A stretch of 64,000 nucleotides of DNA, taken from NCBI GenBank assembly GCA_021018995.1, contig CM037587.1, positions 6,140,866 through 6,204,865 on the forward strand. Reading direction: 5' to 3'. Each line of letters opens with the position of its first letter. The stretch's first letter is position 1. The stretch is from Chloranthus sessilifolius. Taxonomy: Eukaryota > Streptophyta > Magnoliopsida > Chloranthales > Chloranthaceae. The position numbers and the translations under genes are program-made. A model generated the notes under the pieces. It was given only the letters and a program-made list of their open reading frames with translations. It did no database searches and was not told where the DNA came from. This document shows positions 33,573-45,799 of the stretch, piece by piece.

Positions 33573-36163
33573 TGTGACAGCCTGGATTTGCACACCGAAA
33601 AACTCGTGCCATCAGGATCATTGTCACCCATGATCCTTAGAACAAACACATAGAATGTTTGCTCATGTAGCGGAACTCAGAGCAAACACTATCTAAAGAA
33701 GTAGATAGAGTCATTATAAGGCATTAAAATAAAAGAAAAACTATATATATATATATATATAAAATAAAAGGTAAATGCATCCTCAAAAAGGAACCAAGAA
33801 GAACCACCGGTGATGAACAACCATCACCCAAAATAATGGTTCCAAATAATGGTTCCTATAAGATGTATACAACAATAAAATAAAAGTATCTATAGAATAT
33901 AGTACAACATAGAGTGGCCACAAGGCACAAATAATCCAGAATATCGAGTACAAATCCCAAAATACAAATCTACTATACCCAGGTTAAGGGTAGAACTCGT
34001 CGGCCTGGATATCAGTATCCTCCTCCTCCTCAGTCGAAGGTCTATACTCTAGATGCTCTCAGTCCCAGTGACACCAGCCTCAGAACCTATTGACATAAAA
34101 TCAGGGATGAGCTAACCATCTAAGGTCAATAGAAGAAACTCATTTAAATTACATTTCGACTGGAAAATATGGTTTTTAGAACATATATCATAACAAATAA
34201 TCAGAGCGGAGCAAATATTTCCAAGACCAGACATGTACAGATGTTGATATTTTTAAATAACAGAAGGCAATTACTGGATAGCAGGAATCAAATTTATGCT
34301 CAAAGTTTTCAGATGAAGTGCATACTTTATCTTTAAATGACTTAAATCATATAATTAAATAACTCCCGTGTATATATCACGTGGTAGTAAGATGTTTGTC
34401 GATGGGTAATCCCGACCATCGTCATTTAGTGAACAATTGCAGAAATGTAACAAGCCTCTGCGTAATGAGAGCAACTTGTGCGAGAGATATTACAGAGCAG
34501 ATACACGAATATCCCGCCGTGCCGGTTACGGATATACCGTCGCGTTGGTGGGATTCATCACATGAACTTTAAATCAAATACATATATATAATATCAGGAA
34601 TCAGATGCCAGATAGCATGAGTCAAGTGTCAGAAATCAGAATGACAGAATAATTCATTGATATGGAAGAATGCTTTAAGACAGAAATCAGATATGCATCA
34701 GAATACAGATGTTATGAGTCCATGAGGTCATAATCAAATACAAGTTAAGTTGAATTTCCCCTACCTCAAATCACACTTTTCTAAGCAAATAAAAAGCATC
34801 TCTAAGTGTCCCGATCTTAACCTAGACCATACGTACATTGTACTAAGTGTCAAAGTTGTCGCAAAGTCAACTGGTATGACTTACAACAGTGTTTCTCCCA
34901 GAAAACTAAAACAGACAAAACAAGAGAATTTGACCGATCAATTTCCCTATTTGATCGATCGGATCTTCAATTCGATCGATCATTTACTCAATTTGATCAA
35001 TCGGATCCCATGAACCAACGTAGACAGAACAGGAGAATTATATCGTTCATTTCTCTTATTTGATCGATCAGATTCTCAATTTGATCGATCAATTCTCAAT
35101 TTTGATCGATCGACCCTTCAGAGCCCAATTTCCAAAATTTCAGACCTCCTGTTTGTATATTGTAATATACTATTTGATTGATCATTTTCCCAAAATGATC
35201 TATCAGATTCTCAATTCGATTGATCAAATCCCAAATTTGATTGATCGAATTTATCGGGCATGAACCTCCATAAAATACCCTTCTGTTCTATAAGGTATTA
35301 TATAATTCGATCGATCATTTCTTAAGTTTGATCGATTGAATTTCAATTTGATTGATCAAATATAAAATTTGATCGATTGGATATGACAGTTTCTGTCATA
35401 AATGCAGTTCGTTATTTTTAGCCTATTTGCATCCTTTCATCAGACGATTCTCATCGAATCACACATCCATACTTACCTACCTATTAAAATATCTTAAATC
35501 TTCTTAAAGCACACAGTAACTCACTTCATTAAGGTCCTTTCGGTGGTTCACGACAGCCTTGACTCGCGGTGGGTTTCGGATCCGAATCGGAAATCTATTT
35601 GTAGTTAGTGCTCCACAGAACCAGATGTGTAGTTCTACATTTGTGTAAAGAGGCAGTTACTCACCCTCAGGACACACACTTCGCACAAACAAGATCGGCA
35701 TGTACCACTTCGCACCCTAGACTAAATGGTTTAGAATTTAAGGTTTCTCAAGGAGAGTTCTCCAGAACAGATCTAGTAGCGTGATATAACCGTGATGAAC
35801 CTCACATAAAATCACAGGTAGAAGACAGAGTAAACAGAAGGCAAGGAAAGGAAGTAGAGAAGAAACCTTAACCCTCTCCCTCCTCTTATAACCTAAATCT
35901 AAAAGTATCTCTGATATTTCACTTTTCTAAGGTTTGGTTCCGGTGTTGAGAACATTCATCGTACTCAGGCATACAACACTTCACCAAAGGTCTTTCTAGA
36001 CTTAGATTTGCGTCAGAAGTGACACATGACTTTGCCTACGCACGGATTAATAATATTGATATTATTATGATTATTTAATATTTTAAGTTTTGTCTTGGTT
36101 TCCATAAAAAGCACGCAGAACAAAATAATAAAATTTGTTTTCAAAAATTTAAGGGTCATTACA
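33573..36163 (-). repeat. 5' LTR of element 2 (2591 bp)
   Basis: Plus-strand ends are TGTGACAGCCTGG and GGGTCATTACA. Its last 240 bp match the truncated 3' LTR at 7860-8105. Shared boxes: hairpin box CCACCGGTGATG (33812), GATGAGCTAACC (34104), GCCGTGCCGGTTACGGATAT (34518) and CCCCTACCTCAAA (34758). The next base (36164) is inside element 0. Confidence 0.95.
34930..35392 (-). repeat. LTR palindrome array of element 2
   Basis: There are about 16 more diverged copies of TTTGATCGATCAAA and relatives (GATCGATCGGA, GATTGATCAAA, TTCGATCGATCA). The spacer TTTCAGACCTCCTGTTTGTA resembles the CACCTTCTGTTCAC spacer of element 3. Confidence 0.9.
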
Positions 36164-37345
36164 GCTTTTGATCCGATTCATTCTGTTCAATTATGCGTTG
36201 ATCTAATTCGTTTTGATGATATGCTCATTTTGTCTAATCTGATTCATTCTATCTTTGTCTATGATCTGTTCTGTCTAAATTACATACAAACTTTGAATTC
36301 GAATAAATAAGGAACTGTGTACGATAAGAAAGCGTAATGTAATAAGACATGACTTTTGAGTCTGAGTCATAGTGAGGTCTCTTTCTCAGACATGTGAAAC
36401 TTAGAATGTAGGCATCCATATACAGATGCAACCCCTCTATGGTGTTATGGGATGTCACATGAAGTACATCTAGGTTACTATGGACCCCATTCCTTGAAAA
36501 GTGTGATTGTGAAGCTATTACACTGTGACCCATTCTCATTACAATTGAGAAAATTGAAATTATGGGAAGTAAAACTAAATTATGGGTGATTTAGTCTGAC
36601 TATATTTGAATCCTTGAAGACTTTGACCAGGAACTTTAGATTTTCTTAGAAAGACTTGACTTGAGGTAGGGGAAACTCAACGAAAATTACATTTTATGAA
36701 ATTGATTCATAGTATCTTTGATATTTGATTTGATTCGTTGTTTCCATTCTGACATGTTCTGTTCCCGTCCTGTTCCACATATGATTTGATTGTTCTGTTT
36801 ATCTGCTTTTGATCTGATTCATTCCGTTCAGTTATGCGTTGATCTGATTCGTTCTGATGAGATGATCATTTTGTCTAATCTGATTTGTTCTATCTTTGTC
36901 TATGATCCGTTCTGTCTAAATTGCGTACAAACTTTGAATTCGGATAAATAAGGAACTGTGTACGATAAGAAAGCGTAATGTGATAAGACATGACTTTTGA
37001 GTTTGAGTCGTAGTGAGGTCTCTTTTCCAGACATGTGAAACTTAGAATGTAGGTATCCATGTACGTATGCGACCCCTCAATGGTATTATGGGATGCCACA
37101 TGAAGTACATCCAGGTTACTATGAATCTCGTCTCTTGAAAAACGTGATTGTGAAGCTATCGCACTGTGACCCATTCTCATTACAATTGAGACAATTGAAA
37201 CTATGGGAAGTAAAACTAGATTATGGGTGATGTAGTTTGACTGTATTTGAATCCTTTAAGACTTTGACCAGGAACTTTGAATTTGCTTAGAAAGACTTGA
37301 CTTGAGGTAGGGAAAACTCAACGTAACTTGCATTATTTCTTATTC
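36164..37345 (+). repeat. 641-bp tandem duplication inside the element 0 LTR
   Basis: GCTTTTGATCYGATTCATT starts at 36164 and again at 36805. The two copies run in parallel to AGGTAGGGRAAACTCAACG (36680 and 37320). Element 2 inserted exactly at, or upstream of, the start of the first visible copy. Confidence 0.92.
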
Positions 37346-38667
37346 ATGGGATTTTTTATCTGTATTCTAGCATCTGACATCTCACACCTATTTTAATCAT
37401 TATTTTTTATCTGTATTCTGACATCTGAGATATTTCATAAATCCTGACACCTGATTTCTGATACCAGACATCTGATACCTGACACCTGATTCCTGAAAAC
37501 TCTGAAACCTGAAATTTGATTATTATGTAAACATTCTGAAATATGTATTATAATTCTGCATGTGATTTAAGGTTCATGTGATGAACCCCACCGACGCGGC
37601 GAGATATCCGTGATCGGCACGGCGGGATATCCGTGTATCTGTTCTATAATCTGTCTGGCACAAGTTGCTCTCATTACGCAGAGGCTTATTGTAAATTTCT
37701 GAAATTATTTATTGAACAATGATGGTCGGAGTTACCCATCGGCAAACATCTGGCTACCATGTGCTATATATATGGGAGTTATTTAAGCATAAATTAAGTC
37801 ATTTAAATGAGGAAAGCATTGCATGTGTAACATTAAAAAAATCTGAATACTTATTTGATTTCAAATTTGTTATGTTTTGATAAAAACTAATGAAAAATGC
37901 ATCTAACTCCTGATATTCTGCATCTGACTCCTGTTAGTGAAATTTAGCTTCTATTTTATGATTCATCTATTATGATATATGTATCTGAGTGTGAATGAGA
38001 ATATTAACAACGTATCGAAATATTTGACTGTGAGTGATGTGAACACAGTGAGTGAAGTGAATACTGAGTGAGTGATGTGAACACAATGAGTAAAGTGAAC
38101 ACGAAAATATGTGAATTGAGTATGGTGAATAAGAAAATATAAGCTTTTATTTCTGTTATCAAATGTCTGCTCTGTTATCACTTTTGTCATGCCATCAAAT
38201 GTCTGATATGTTAAATCCTTGAATTTCGTCTTTTAAGTATCTAATCTGCTTCTGCTTTTACTGAGCTTGGTTGTTAGCTCACCCCTGACTATACGTTACA
38301 AGTATAGGTTTGACGAAGGTCCAGATTACAGTTTGATAATAAGAAGAGGATCTTTCGCCTAAGGATTTGTACTCTGTTCTGGGATTGTAGTTTTAGTATA
38401 TTGTGGTTTTGGGAAAGTTAAGACTTAGTATTTTTGTACGTATTGGTACACCACTGTTTAGGTGATGGTTAGTCATCACTGGTGGTTTTAGTTTGATTCC
38501 TTTGGATTACATGTTCTCGATATAGAATGGAGTTTTAATTTTAGTTCTGTCATATGTATATTTGTTTTGATTATGTTCAAGTGTGTATATACCAAGTAAA
38601 TTTTGTATCAGATTGTATTTTGTGATCTGGCGGTTCGGATTTTCCCTTTTGGTTTTGATTTAAAGAA

Positions 38668-38676
<9 letters not shown>

Positions 38677-38717
<41 letters not shown>
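38677..38717. repeat. (TA)n microsatellite
   Basis: About 20 TA units follow an A run near the 3' end of the element 0 LTR. Confidence 0.95.
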
Positions 38718-38720
<3 letters not shown>

Positions 38721-38755
38721 AGAAATTATAGGTTGGGAAAATTTGGGTTGTCACA

Positions 38756-39646
38756 ATGAACATTCATGATCATTTATTAGTATTATTTTTGAACTTGGAT
38801 GAATGATTTATTGCAGTGAAATAGTAATAATCAATCAAATTTTAATAAAATTTAAAGGATGGCCATTCGCTTTTCAAAGTGAATCAATCCATAGAGTCAT
38901 TGTCAAACTTAATATATTGTAGATGTAAGTGCGTGGAACAAGTGAGAGATTGTTAGATGTTTGTGCTCCTCCACACACTAGTTCTTCCTTTTTTACATTT
39001 AAACCTAGGATAGACAATGATAAATCCAACTGGTTGAACCTGATTTTGTGTTCAATGAGATTTGCAACCATTCGATATGAGGGAATTTTGACTAAATTTG
39101 ATCCAATAAAAATGAAAATCATGGAAGTTGAGATTCTCTGCTAGCAAAATATGAAATCAGGTTCAACCAGTTCGAGTTGAGCATTGCCCACCTTGGATTG
39201 TCTCTAACAACTACACTATTTCTGTGCATCTAAGCCTTATTCCTACAATCAAATGGCATAAGTTTATTTCATATTTGGAAATTCATCTACTCTTAGTAAG
39301 TCATATGGCCTCTAATTCTAGATTCTACGATAAGTAACCTAGAAAATATTATATATGAGGGCACTTCCCTCCTTCTCATGCTTCCTTGGAGTTCTATCTA
39401 TTCACTAACTAGAGAGAGAGAGAGAGAGAAAGAGAGGTAAAAATTTGTCACTGGAAGAAAAGATCGATGCAGTGCCATTAAAACAAAAATCGAGAATTTT
39501 AAAGCTACCAAGATAAGGGATCATCAATAGGTAAGCATAAATCTTATTAAATTTTAATATAAACGAATTGTTTTTTATCGTTGATACAAGTTAGATCCAT
39601 ATATGAACCATCATATTTATTTAATACATATGCGTTGTATTTATTT
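38756..39646. other. Intergenic DNA downstream of the polygalacturonase gene
   Basis: No gene is seen. It holds a perfect 19-bp inverted repeat, AACTGGTTGAACCTGATTT (39028-39046), with its complement at 39154-39172, and a GA microsatellite (39410-39437). AATAAA on the minus strand at 39637-39642, just after the stop of the gene, may act in polyadenylation. Confidence 0.6.
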
Positions 39647-42600
39647 TCAAAAACAAGGTTTAGGGACAATTGTTCCTCCTTTAGAACCATTAACATTGTT
39701 GCAGAAGCTTGTTGTGGGGTTCCCTCCATTTCCCACCAAATTGATGTCTTGCAAAACTATTCCTTGACATGGAAATTTGTTGCTACAGTCAAGATTCACA
39801 GCCACTTTTGTTGCACTTGTTCCTTTAATGTTCTTGTACACCACATTGCTTATTTTCACAGCTTGACTCTGCAAAATGTTTGAGTAATCACTCATCAACA
39901 ATTAGGAAAAAAATAAAACCAATTACTTTGATCAAAAGACTAGGACTTTGATTAGCAAAAGTAAAATGAATAATAAAAAATAAAAGACTTTGGACTTTGT
40001 GTATGAGGAGCTTACTTGTTGTTTACAGGCGGTCTTAGAGTCACAGTAGTTTTGATCTATAATTATAGGATTATCGACGTTCTGCATGACAATATTTTGA
40101 AAAATGACGTTCTTCACATCACCTGAGCCACCCTGCTCAAGAAACATAAGAGATCATTTACCATATTAAAATGACATGCGGCCAATTGCAGCTCAAGACA
40201 TGAATTTACATATGATTCGAGTTAGGAGATCATTTCCCACACATATACAAACGAGAGAGAGAGAGAGAGAGGTAAAATGGTTTTGGTCTGTAGAGATTAT
40301 TAATGATCCCTTCCCTCGAGTGATTGGAGATTTTCCCTATTCAAGTCGATATTGATCCACGCTCCTACCCACCTTTTGAAAATTACAATTTTTTGGTATG
40401 AACCAATCCTCACTCTCAAATACTGATCTTATATCCTATTAACTTTGAAAGAGGAAATGATATATATATATATATATATGAAAAATGATCTTTTAATTGA
40501 AGTCTTTAGAATATAAACCCATAGCTCAAACTCCTATTGGTTGCATGTCATTTCAACTGCCTTTGAAAAGTCAAAGGAAACTTTGCAGTCAATAACAACT
40601 CGAACCGTGGGTTTAATCAAGGGTCAAAAAACCGAAAAACCGATACGTATCGTCTAGCTCCAAAACTGATACGTACCAGACGATACTATCGGCTCCGGAT
40701 GATACATTGGTATGTATCGTCCTATATTTTGGTATTTTGTATGGGAGGCACTGGTACGATACCTTGAATGTACCATATCGGTGAGGTCCAAAACCGATAC
40801 GTATCGGTATCAGACAAGATTTTGACCCATGGTTTAATCTCATGACTTGAGTGGGAGGATTTTACCCCATATATTTAGAAACTCGGGGATATGTATTGAA
40901 ATGCATGTATGATCCAATCGTTCAAATAAGTTGGACGCTATGTGACCCCAACTCGAGGATCGGATGCCACGATAAGTTGCCCAAGTTTAATCAGATCTAT
41001 CTAAAAAATAATTAAAAAGGATATTTATCCGTTGTTCAAAAGCTGATCATAGGTGCAATTTTTTCAATGCATCAAGTTCAAGCGGTGGATGGGAAAGTTT
41101 GACCTGGTTTTTGAAGGGAAAAATGGTCTAAAAATAATTATTTTTTTCTAAAACTATAAGTGTTCGGTAAACCCTTAAGAGGATGGTGTGTAACTCAAGA
41201 TCATGTGCCACGTGGTACGTGATCTAGCATTTGAATGAACGGTCACCGCCGTGCACTGGAATGCATATATACGTGTGGGATGTGTCTTACCTGATAGGTT
41301 TTGATCCTGACTCCATTTGTTGCTCCACGAATTGTGGCTCCATCTACCGTAACAGCAGAGACATGGGCTTCTGAGTTTCCATCTCCTAAGCTTCCAATAC
41401 TGTATTCATCACCATGCAAAAATTGAAAATAAATATTAACAATTAAAGTAATAGATTTTTCAAATGAATTATAGAAAAGTTTCTAACAAAGAAAATAAAA
41501 AAGGTGAGACCTTATTCCATGGCCCGGTCCACATGTTATGCCCGTAGCTTTGACATTTGAAGACCCACTTTCTATTGAGATGCAGTCATCACCTTCAACG
41601 ATTTAATAAGCATGTCAGAGAACACAACTGATATCTAGGGTTTGAAGTTCAAGCTGAGATATTATAATGAGTTGAACCTTTTCGAACTTAAACAAAACGA
41701 AAAATTCAATAAAATGCCTCTTCTTTATTTTATTTTATTATTATTATTATTATTTTATGTCGCAAGGTTTCTCAGCTAGGTGCTTGGAGCAATCCCGATG
41801 GGGTGTAGAGTCCCACCCATGCCACAATTATTTCACGATATATGCATGCTCACTACACACTCGGTTAACAGAAGGGGAGTCCTTTCAAACACATAAGCAT
41901 GGGGAGCAAAGCTAAGCCGTTAGACCATTGCGACAACCCATTTGTGGGTCCTCTTATTTATGTTACTTTATTTCTAGTTTCTTTGTTTCTTTTAAGAACT
42001 CATGCATCAAATAAATAAAGAATTTTCTTTTTTCTTGATTTTTTTTTATATACATTGAAAATAAAATATAGATTGAAAATTTCCTCTAACCATTGTTTTC
42101 TATTTTCTTTAGAATAGGATACACAAATTTTTTTTACTTTGAAATAATTTTTAGACAAAAATGGATACCAAATATTATAATTTTTATATAAAATTAAGGT
42201 GATGGAGAATTTGAGTTTGATTTTCTTCAATGGGGTTTTACCTGTGCCTATGGCAGTACTCATGATTTGAATGTTTTGAGTGGATGTGATATGGATTCCA
42301 TCTGTATTGGGGCTGTTTCCTGGTGCAGTTATGATGAGATTTGAAGCTTGGACATTGACACAGCTCTGAAAAGACACTTGAATTTGTTGACCATCTTTGA
42401 TATTGAGGTTGCTAACCCTTAAGTTCTTGCATGAGTTGAAGGTTAGGGCCTGTCAAAACAAAACAAAAAAAACACATTTTAGTCTTTTTCTCCTTTTCTT
42501 GCTAGGCAAGCTTGGATATTTTATCAAAACTCATTTGGGAACCCCCAAAAACCCATAAATAAAGGTAAAATAGAGGGCTAATTTACAAGTAAGTTGGCGA

Positions 42601-44187
42601 AATGATTTCACTATTTCTACCACATACTCATTTGGAAAATCCCCAAAAAGCCATAAAAAAATAGACTGCTATGTTATACATAAAGTCATATAATGATTCA
42701 ACACTCATTTGAAACCCACAAAAGTACAAAAACAAATGAAAATGGACAGTCGTAGCTGGGAGAGCCATCGTCTGGCACGTGGCATGCAATCCCATGATCG
42801 TGTGTACCAATGATAGAAATTATATATAAAACGTAGCACGGTCACAAAGGTCAACCAAGCTGAAAATGAAGGTTGAAGACATATTTAATTTCACCCTCCA
42901 TTTTCAATTTGGTTGATCATGTTGATGGTATTATATTTTCTTATATTTCTTTCAATCATATATAATCAATCACTCACTCCTTCACATTGCACTCAATGAT
43001 GTGATCAAGTGCCACGTGGCAGTTAAACGATGGCTGTACACTGTCTTGGAAACATTTATCCATGAAAAATATAGGGCTAATTTATACATAATCATGCAAG
43101 GTGTCCAAGAACATACCGTTGGCGCGTCTTTGCAAGGCTGCAAATCCACACACACAAAAAGAGTTATTAATTGAAGAGAGAAGGAGTTCATTGAATTGAA
43201 TTTAGGGAATTTTAACTCAAAAACTAAACCACTTACAAGGGCCTTATTTATTTTACAAGAGTTTTTCCACCATACTGCTCCATTGCCGTTGATGGTTCCA
43301 CCACCTTCAACTCTAAGATTTTGAATTTGGTTGAACCTAATCCAAATTCTCTGATTACTTTTACTCCAGGCTGATTGATCGGACGGTGCTTGGATTGTTC
43401 CATATATCTGTCATAAAACAAAAACAATTCTTTCAAAAGAAGCTTAGTTGGAAAAAATATATAAGTATATTCAATAGGTAATTAAATTGAATCATTGAAA
43501 AAAAATGAAAAAAGCCCATTCAATTTCCATAATTTGATCATCTCACCATCACTGTAATATCTGATCTGCAAGGACCTGAAAATGTTATTGGTTTAATAAG
43601 ATAGTTTTTGTTCTTAGGCACCACAAGAACAGATGGAGCAGATGAACAAGCTTCTTCCCAAGCCTTCATAAATGCCTAACAACACAATAAAGAGTTTAGT
43701 TAAACTACATTTACACCAACAAATACAACTCCTCAACTAAATATTTTCAATACCCAAAATCCAAACACAAAGAGCAAATGAGAATTGAATCACAATTCTA
43801 CAAGGAAGAAATATGATCAATTTTCGTGTTTTCGTAAATCTATTTTATTTATTCATAAAAGGGTACCTCAGTATCATCTTTTCCATCTCCTTTAGCTCCA
43901 AAATCCTCCACACTAACTACTGTAGGTGATGATTCAGAACTAGCCACATATCTCTCCACACTAACCAATTCTGGTTTGTAGTTCATCGTGCTTGTGAATT
44001 TGGATCCATTTTCTGCGTCTTTGTCACCGTTGATGGTGCCTAAAGACATAGGATAGGCACATCTGTCATAACCAGTGGCTTCATCTATACAATTAGAGAG
44101 TGGTGGGGCATTTTGTAAACTGCTATAACAAGAGTATGAACAAGAACACAAGATGAAAAAGGTGAGTAAATAGATTTGTAGGCCCAT
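39647..44187 (-). CDS. Polygalacturonase, GH28, nine exons, 459 aa
   Basis: The enzyme hydrolyses alpha-1,4-galacturonan in pectin and is secreted to the cell wall. Exons by GT-AG junctions with continuous frame: 44187-43867, 43675-43547, 43407-43237, 43137-43117, 42449-42242, 41592-41511, 41399-41291, 40132-40016 and 39868-39647. The start MGLQ is followed by a hydrophobic signal segment ([16 protein letters not shown]). An N-terminal extension reaches the domain start [10 protein letters not shown] (about residue 93). All GH28 motifs are present: SPNTDGIHI (Asp264), DDCIS (Asp285, Asp286), CGPGHGIS (His308) and RIKTYQ (Arg342, Lys344). Exon 4 has only 21 bp (PCKDAPT). The reading TTG seven codons upstream is in frame but not an ATG. 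Intron 7 carries a MITE. It is the only intact host gene in the window. The residue positions are my count. Confidence 0.95.
40619..40830. mobile_element. 212-bp Mutator-like MITE in intron 7 of the polygalacturonase gene
   Basis: It is flanked by the perfect 9-bp duplication GGTTTAATC (40610-40618 and 40831-40839). The ends are inverted (AAGGGTCAAAA and TTTTGACCCAT), and CCGATACGTATCG palindromes lie near both ends. A 9-bp target duplication is typical of Mutator-like elements. Confidence 0.85.
41700..41960. other. Repeat-like insert in intron 5
   Basis: A (TTA)n run (41724-41755) is followed by a GC-richer block (GCTTGGAGCAATCCCGATGG) unlike the AT-rich intron around it. It is possibly an old transposon piece. 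I see no clear ends. Confidence 0.35.
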
Positions 44188-44290
44188 TTTATTGTTAAGG
44201 AAGCACAAAAAACAAGGTAAGTGATGAAGACGGGTGCAAGTTGCTTGGAACTTTAGAGGTATGGTGGTGGAGACATGTCATGATGGGTAT

Positions 44291-44303
44291 GCATATATAT
44301 AGA
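44291..44303 (-). promoter_or_regulatory. Likely TATA box of the polygalacturonase gene
   Basis: The minus strand CTATATATATGC lies about 105 bp upstream of the ATG, a usual distance for a plant core promoter with a short leader. Confidence 0.55.
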
Positions 44304-45178
44304 TTATAAATTATGGTGTGAGGTTTCATGGTAAGCAATATGAGAGAGAAAGAGAAGAGAGGAGAGGGAGAGCCTTGTACTCCATCAATGGAGGCTGGGT
44401 CGTTCCTTGTTCCACATAATCATCTTACTCTCAAATTTTACTCTTTCTATGCATGCACATATATGTGTAGCACTAGCAATGCACGTAAACATGAATATAT
44501 ACACACAAATTAAAGCGGATGGAAGTGGAACTCAGCTACAGTGTAAGAATATCAATCTTATAAATAGTCTTTTAGCCATAAACAATCCTTAATTTCCAGC
44601 GCTAGCTTTTACAAATTTCACGACCCCTATTGAATGGAAAAGTCAGATTTTGACAGGATTAATGGGTTAAAGGCTTTTCTTAATTCTATGTAAAGTTATA
44701 ATGAGAGGAGCCATTGTTTGTACATACAGAGTTAATTTGGCCCTTTCACCCAAGTGAAAAGAAACACTTGGTACTTTTGATTCGAAGGATATGAACTAAG
44801 GGAAACACGATCTCTATAGAAGATTTAACATAGCCAAAGGCTATGGTATAACTCAAGGTTGATTGTGTTTAATCATACGATAGAGATCATATTTTGTGTC
44901 AATCTTTTGTCCCACAGATCTTTATATCATGCCCTTGATCAACTCTGTGGTGTTTCCACATATTATAAGTGTCCAAAATATCATTTCTTTCTTTTAAATT
45001 GTGTGCTAGCTAATTAATTGACCAACTTTGTTTGTGCAAGTAATTGCTCCCCCTAATGAGGCGTTCCATTTCCTAATCCGAGAAAACATGTTTGGTGCAG
45101 CGCCCCCACCTCTCCTCTATACACCCATTTTAGTGGAGGAGAGTCGGTTACGAACCCGCGATGTGGGGAGCAAACCCA
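44304..45178. other. Upstream region of the polygalacturonase gene
   Basis: No gene is seen. A GA-rich stretch (44339-44372) lies just upstream of the TATA box. 45040-45178 contains a GC-richer block (GTTACGAACCCGCGATG) that may be a transposon remnant. Confidence 0.5.
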
Positions 45179-45179
45179 A

Positions 45180-45245
<66 letters not shown>
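45179..45245. repeat. (TA)n microsatellite
   Basis: About 33 TA units. The Ile-Tyr repeat frames across it are artefacts. Confidence 0.97.
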
Positions 45246-45247
<2 letters not shown>

Positions 45248-45558
45248 GAGCCGGTTAGGTCCTCCGACCGTCCTCCAAGATATACATGGAGCTCTACATG
45301 GCACCGAGAACATTGTTTGGGTACTACGTGGAGCACAGGTTGACGATATAAATCAATATTAAAAATAAAAAATAAAAAAAAAACTTTTTAAACCCACGAT
45401 GGAGATGAGTTTTCAATTAATTTTTTTTTTCAAAGATGATTTAAGCAATGCACCCGAGCTGCACATGGCACCGAAATAATATTTTAAGTGTCACGTGGAG
45501 CTCCACGTGAAAGTTTGGAGGACGGTGACCGTCCTCCATGAGAGGATGGACACCTTTT
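45246..45558. mobile_element. Long-TIR MITE of about 310 bp
   Basis: The left arm (CCGACCGTCCTCCAAG ... CATGGAGCTCTACATGGCACCG) and the right arm (CGGTGCCATGTG-type, GTGGAGCTCCACGTG, TTTGGAGGACGGTGACCG) are imperfect reverse complements over about 100 bp. The centre is AT-rich. It lies between two (TA)n runs. No coding sequence is present. Confidence 0.7.
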
Positions 45559-45579
45559 CCTATATATATATATATATAT

Positions 45580-45724
45580 CACTACAAAAAATAAAACTAT
45601 TAGCGGCAGCTAAAGTTGCCGCTATTAAGAAAAAGTTGTCGCTAATACCCTCGTCGCTAATAGTTTTAATAATTTTTTTGTTAATAGCGACAATTTTTGG
45701 CCGCTATTAATCATAAGTTTTATA

Positions 45725-45727
<3 letters not shown>
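45580..45727. mobile_element. CACTA-like MITE, copy 1
   Basis: It starts CACTACAAAAAATAAAACTA and ends AGTTTTATAGTG. It has inner repeats of TTGCCGCTATTA and TTAATAGCGACAATTTTTGG. It is the only copy of four with both CACTA and TAGTG ends. Confidence 0.85.

Positions 45728-45799
<72 letters not shown>

Larger units (their letters stand above)
7860..36163 (-). mobile_element. Ty3/gypsy element 2 (nested, interrupted by elements 1, 3 and a solo LTR)
   Basis: Minus-strand element. Its own parts are 7860-14559 (partial 3' LTR, aORF, palindromes, pol, end of gag), 29716-29892 (gag), 32529-33572 (gag, leader, PBS) and 33573-36163 (5' LTR). It is cut by element 3 (14560-29710, duplicated target TAAAG) and by a solo LTR (29893-32523, duplicated target TCTAG). 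Element 1 sits in its 3' LTR. The gag text is continuous across both insertions, which proves the nesting. It is inserted in the element 0 LTR that resumes at 36164. All frames are broken. Confidence 0.93.
36164..38755 (+). repeat. LTR of element 0 (5' part missing, displaced by element 2)
   Basis: A plus-oriented LTR of a further family. It ends GGGTTGTCACA at 38755 and contains the AGGTAGGGGAAACTC box twice (36666, 37306), CCCACCGACGCGGCGAGATATCC (37585), CACAAGTTGCTCTCATTACG (37660), TAGCTCACCCCTGACTATACG (38275) and the hairpin box GATGGTTAGTCATCACTGG (38463). No primer binding site follows, so it is a 3' or solo LTR. Its start must lie left of the window. Confidence 0.88.

Noticed and set aside
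27071..36163. tRNA genes near the PBS sites
   Set aside because: Only the 13-nt complement of initiator tRNA-Met is present; no cloverleaf or A/B boxes were found.
36249..36539. Two similar minus-strand ORFs of 96 codons (36249-36539 and 36890-37180) as a conserved gene
   Set aside because: They are copies of one 641-bp LTR duplication; the similarity is explained by the duplication and the frame is antisense to the LTR without recognisable domain.
44185..44208. Upstream start of the polygalacturonase seven codons before the ATG
   Set aside because: The codon is TTG; the first ATG at 44187 is directly followed by the signal segment.
45028..45343. ORFs with long Ile-Tyr repeats on both strands
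   Set aside because: Pure translation of a (TA)n microsatellite.
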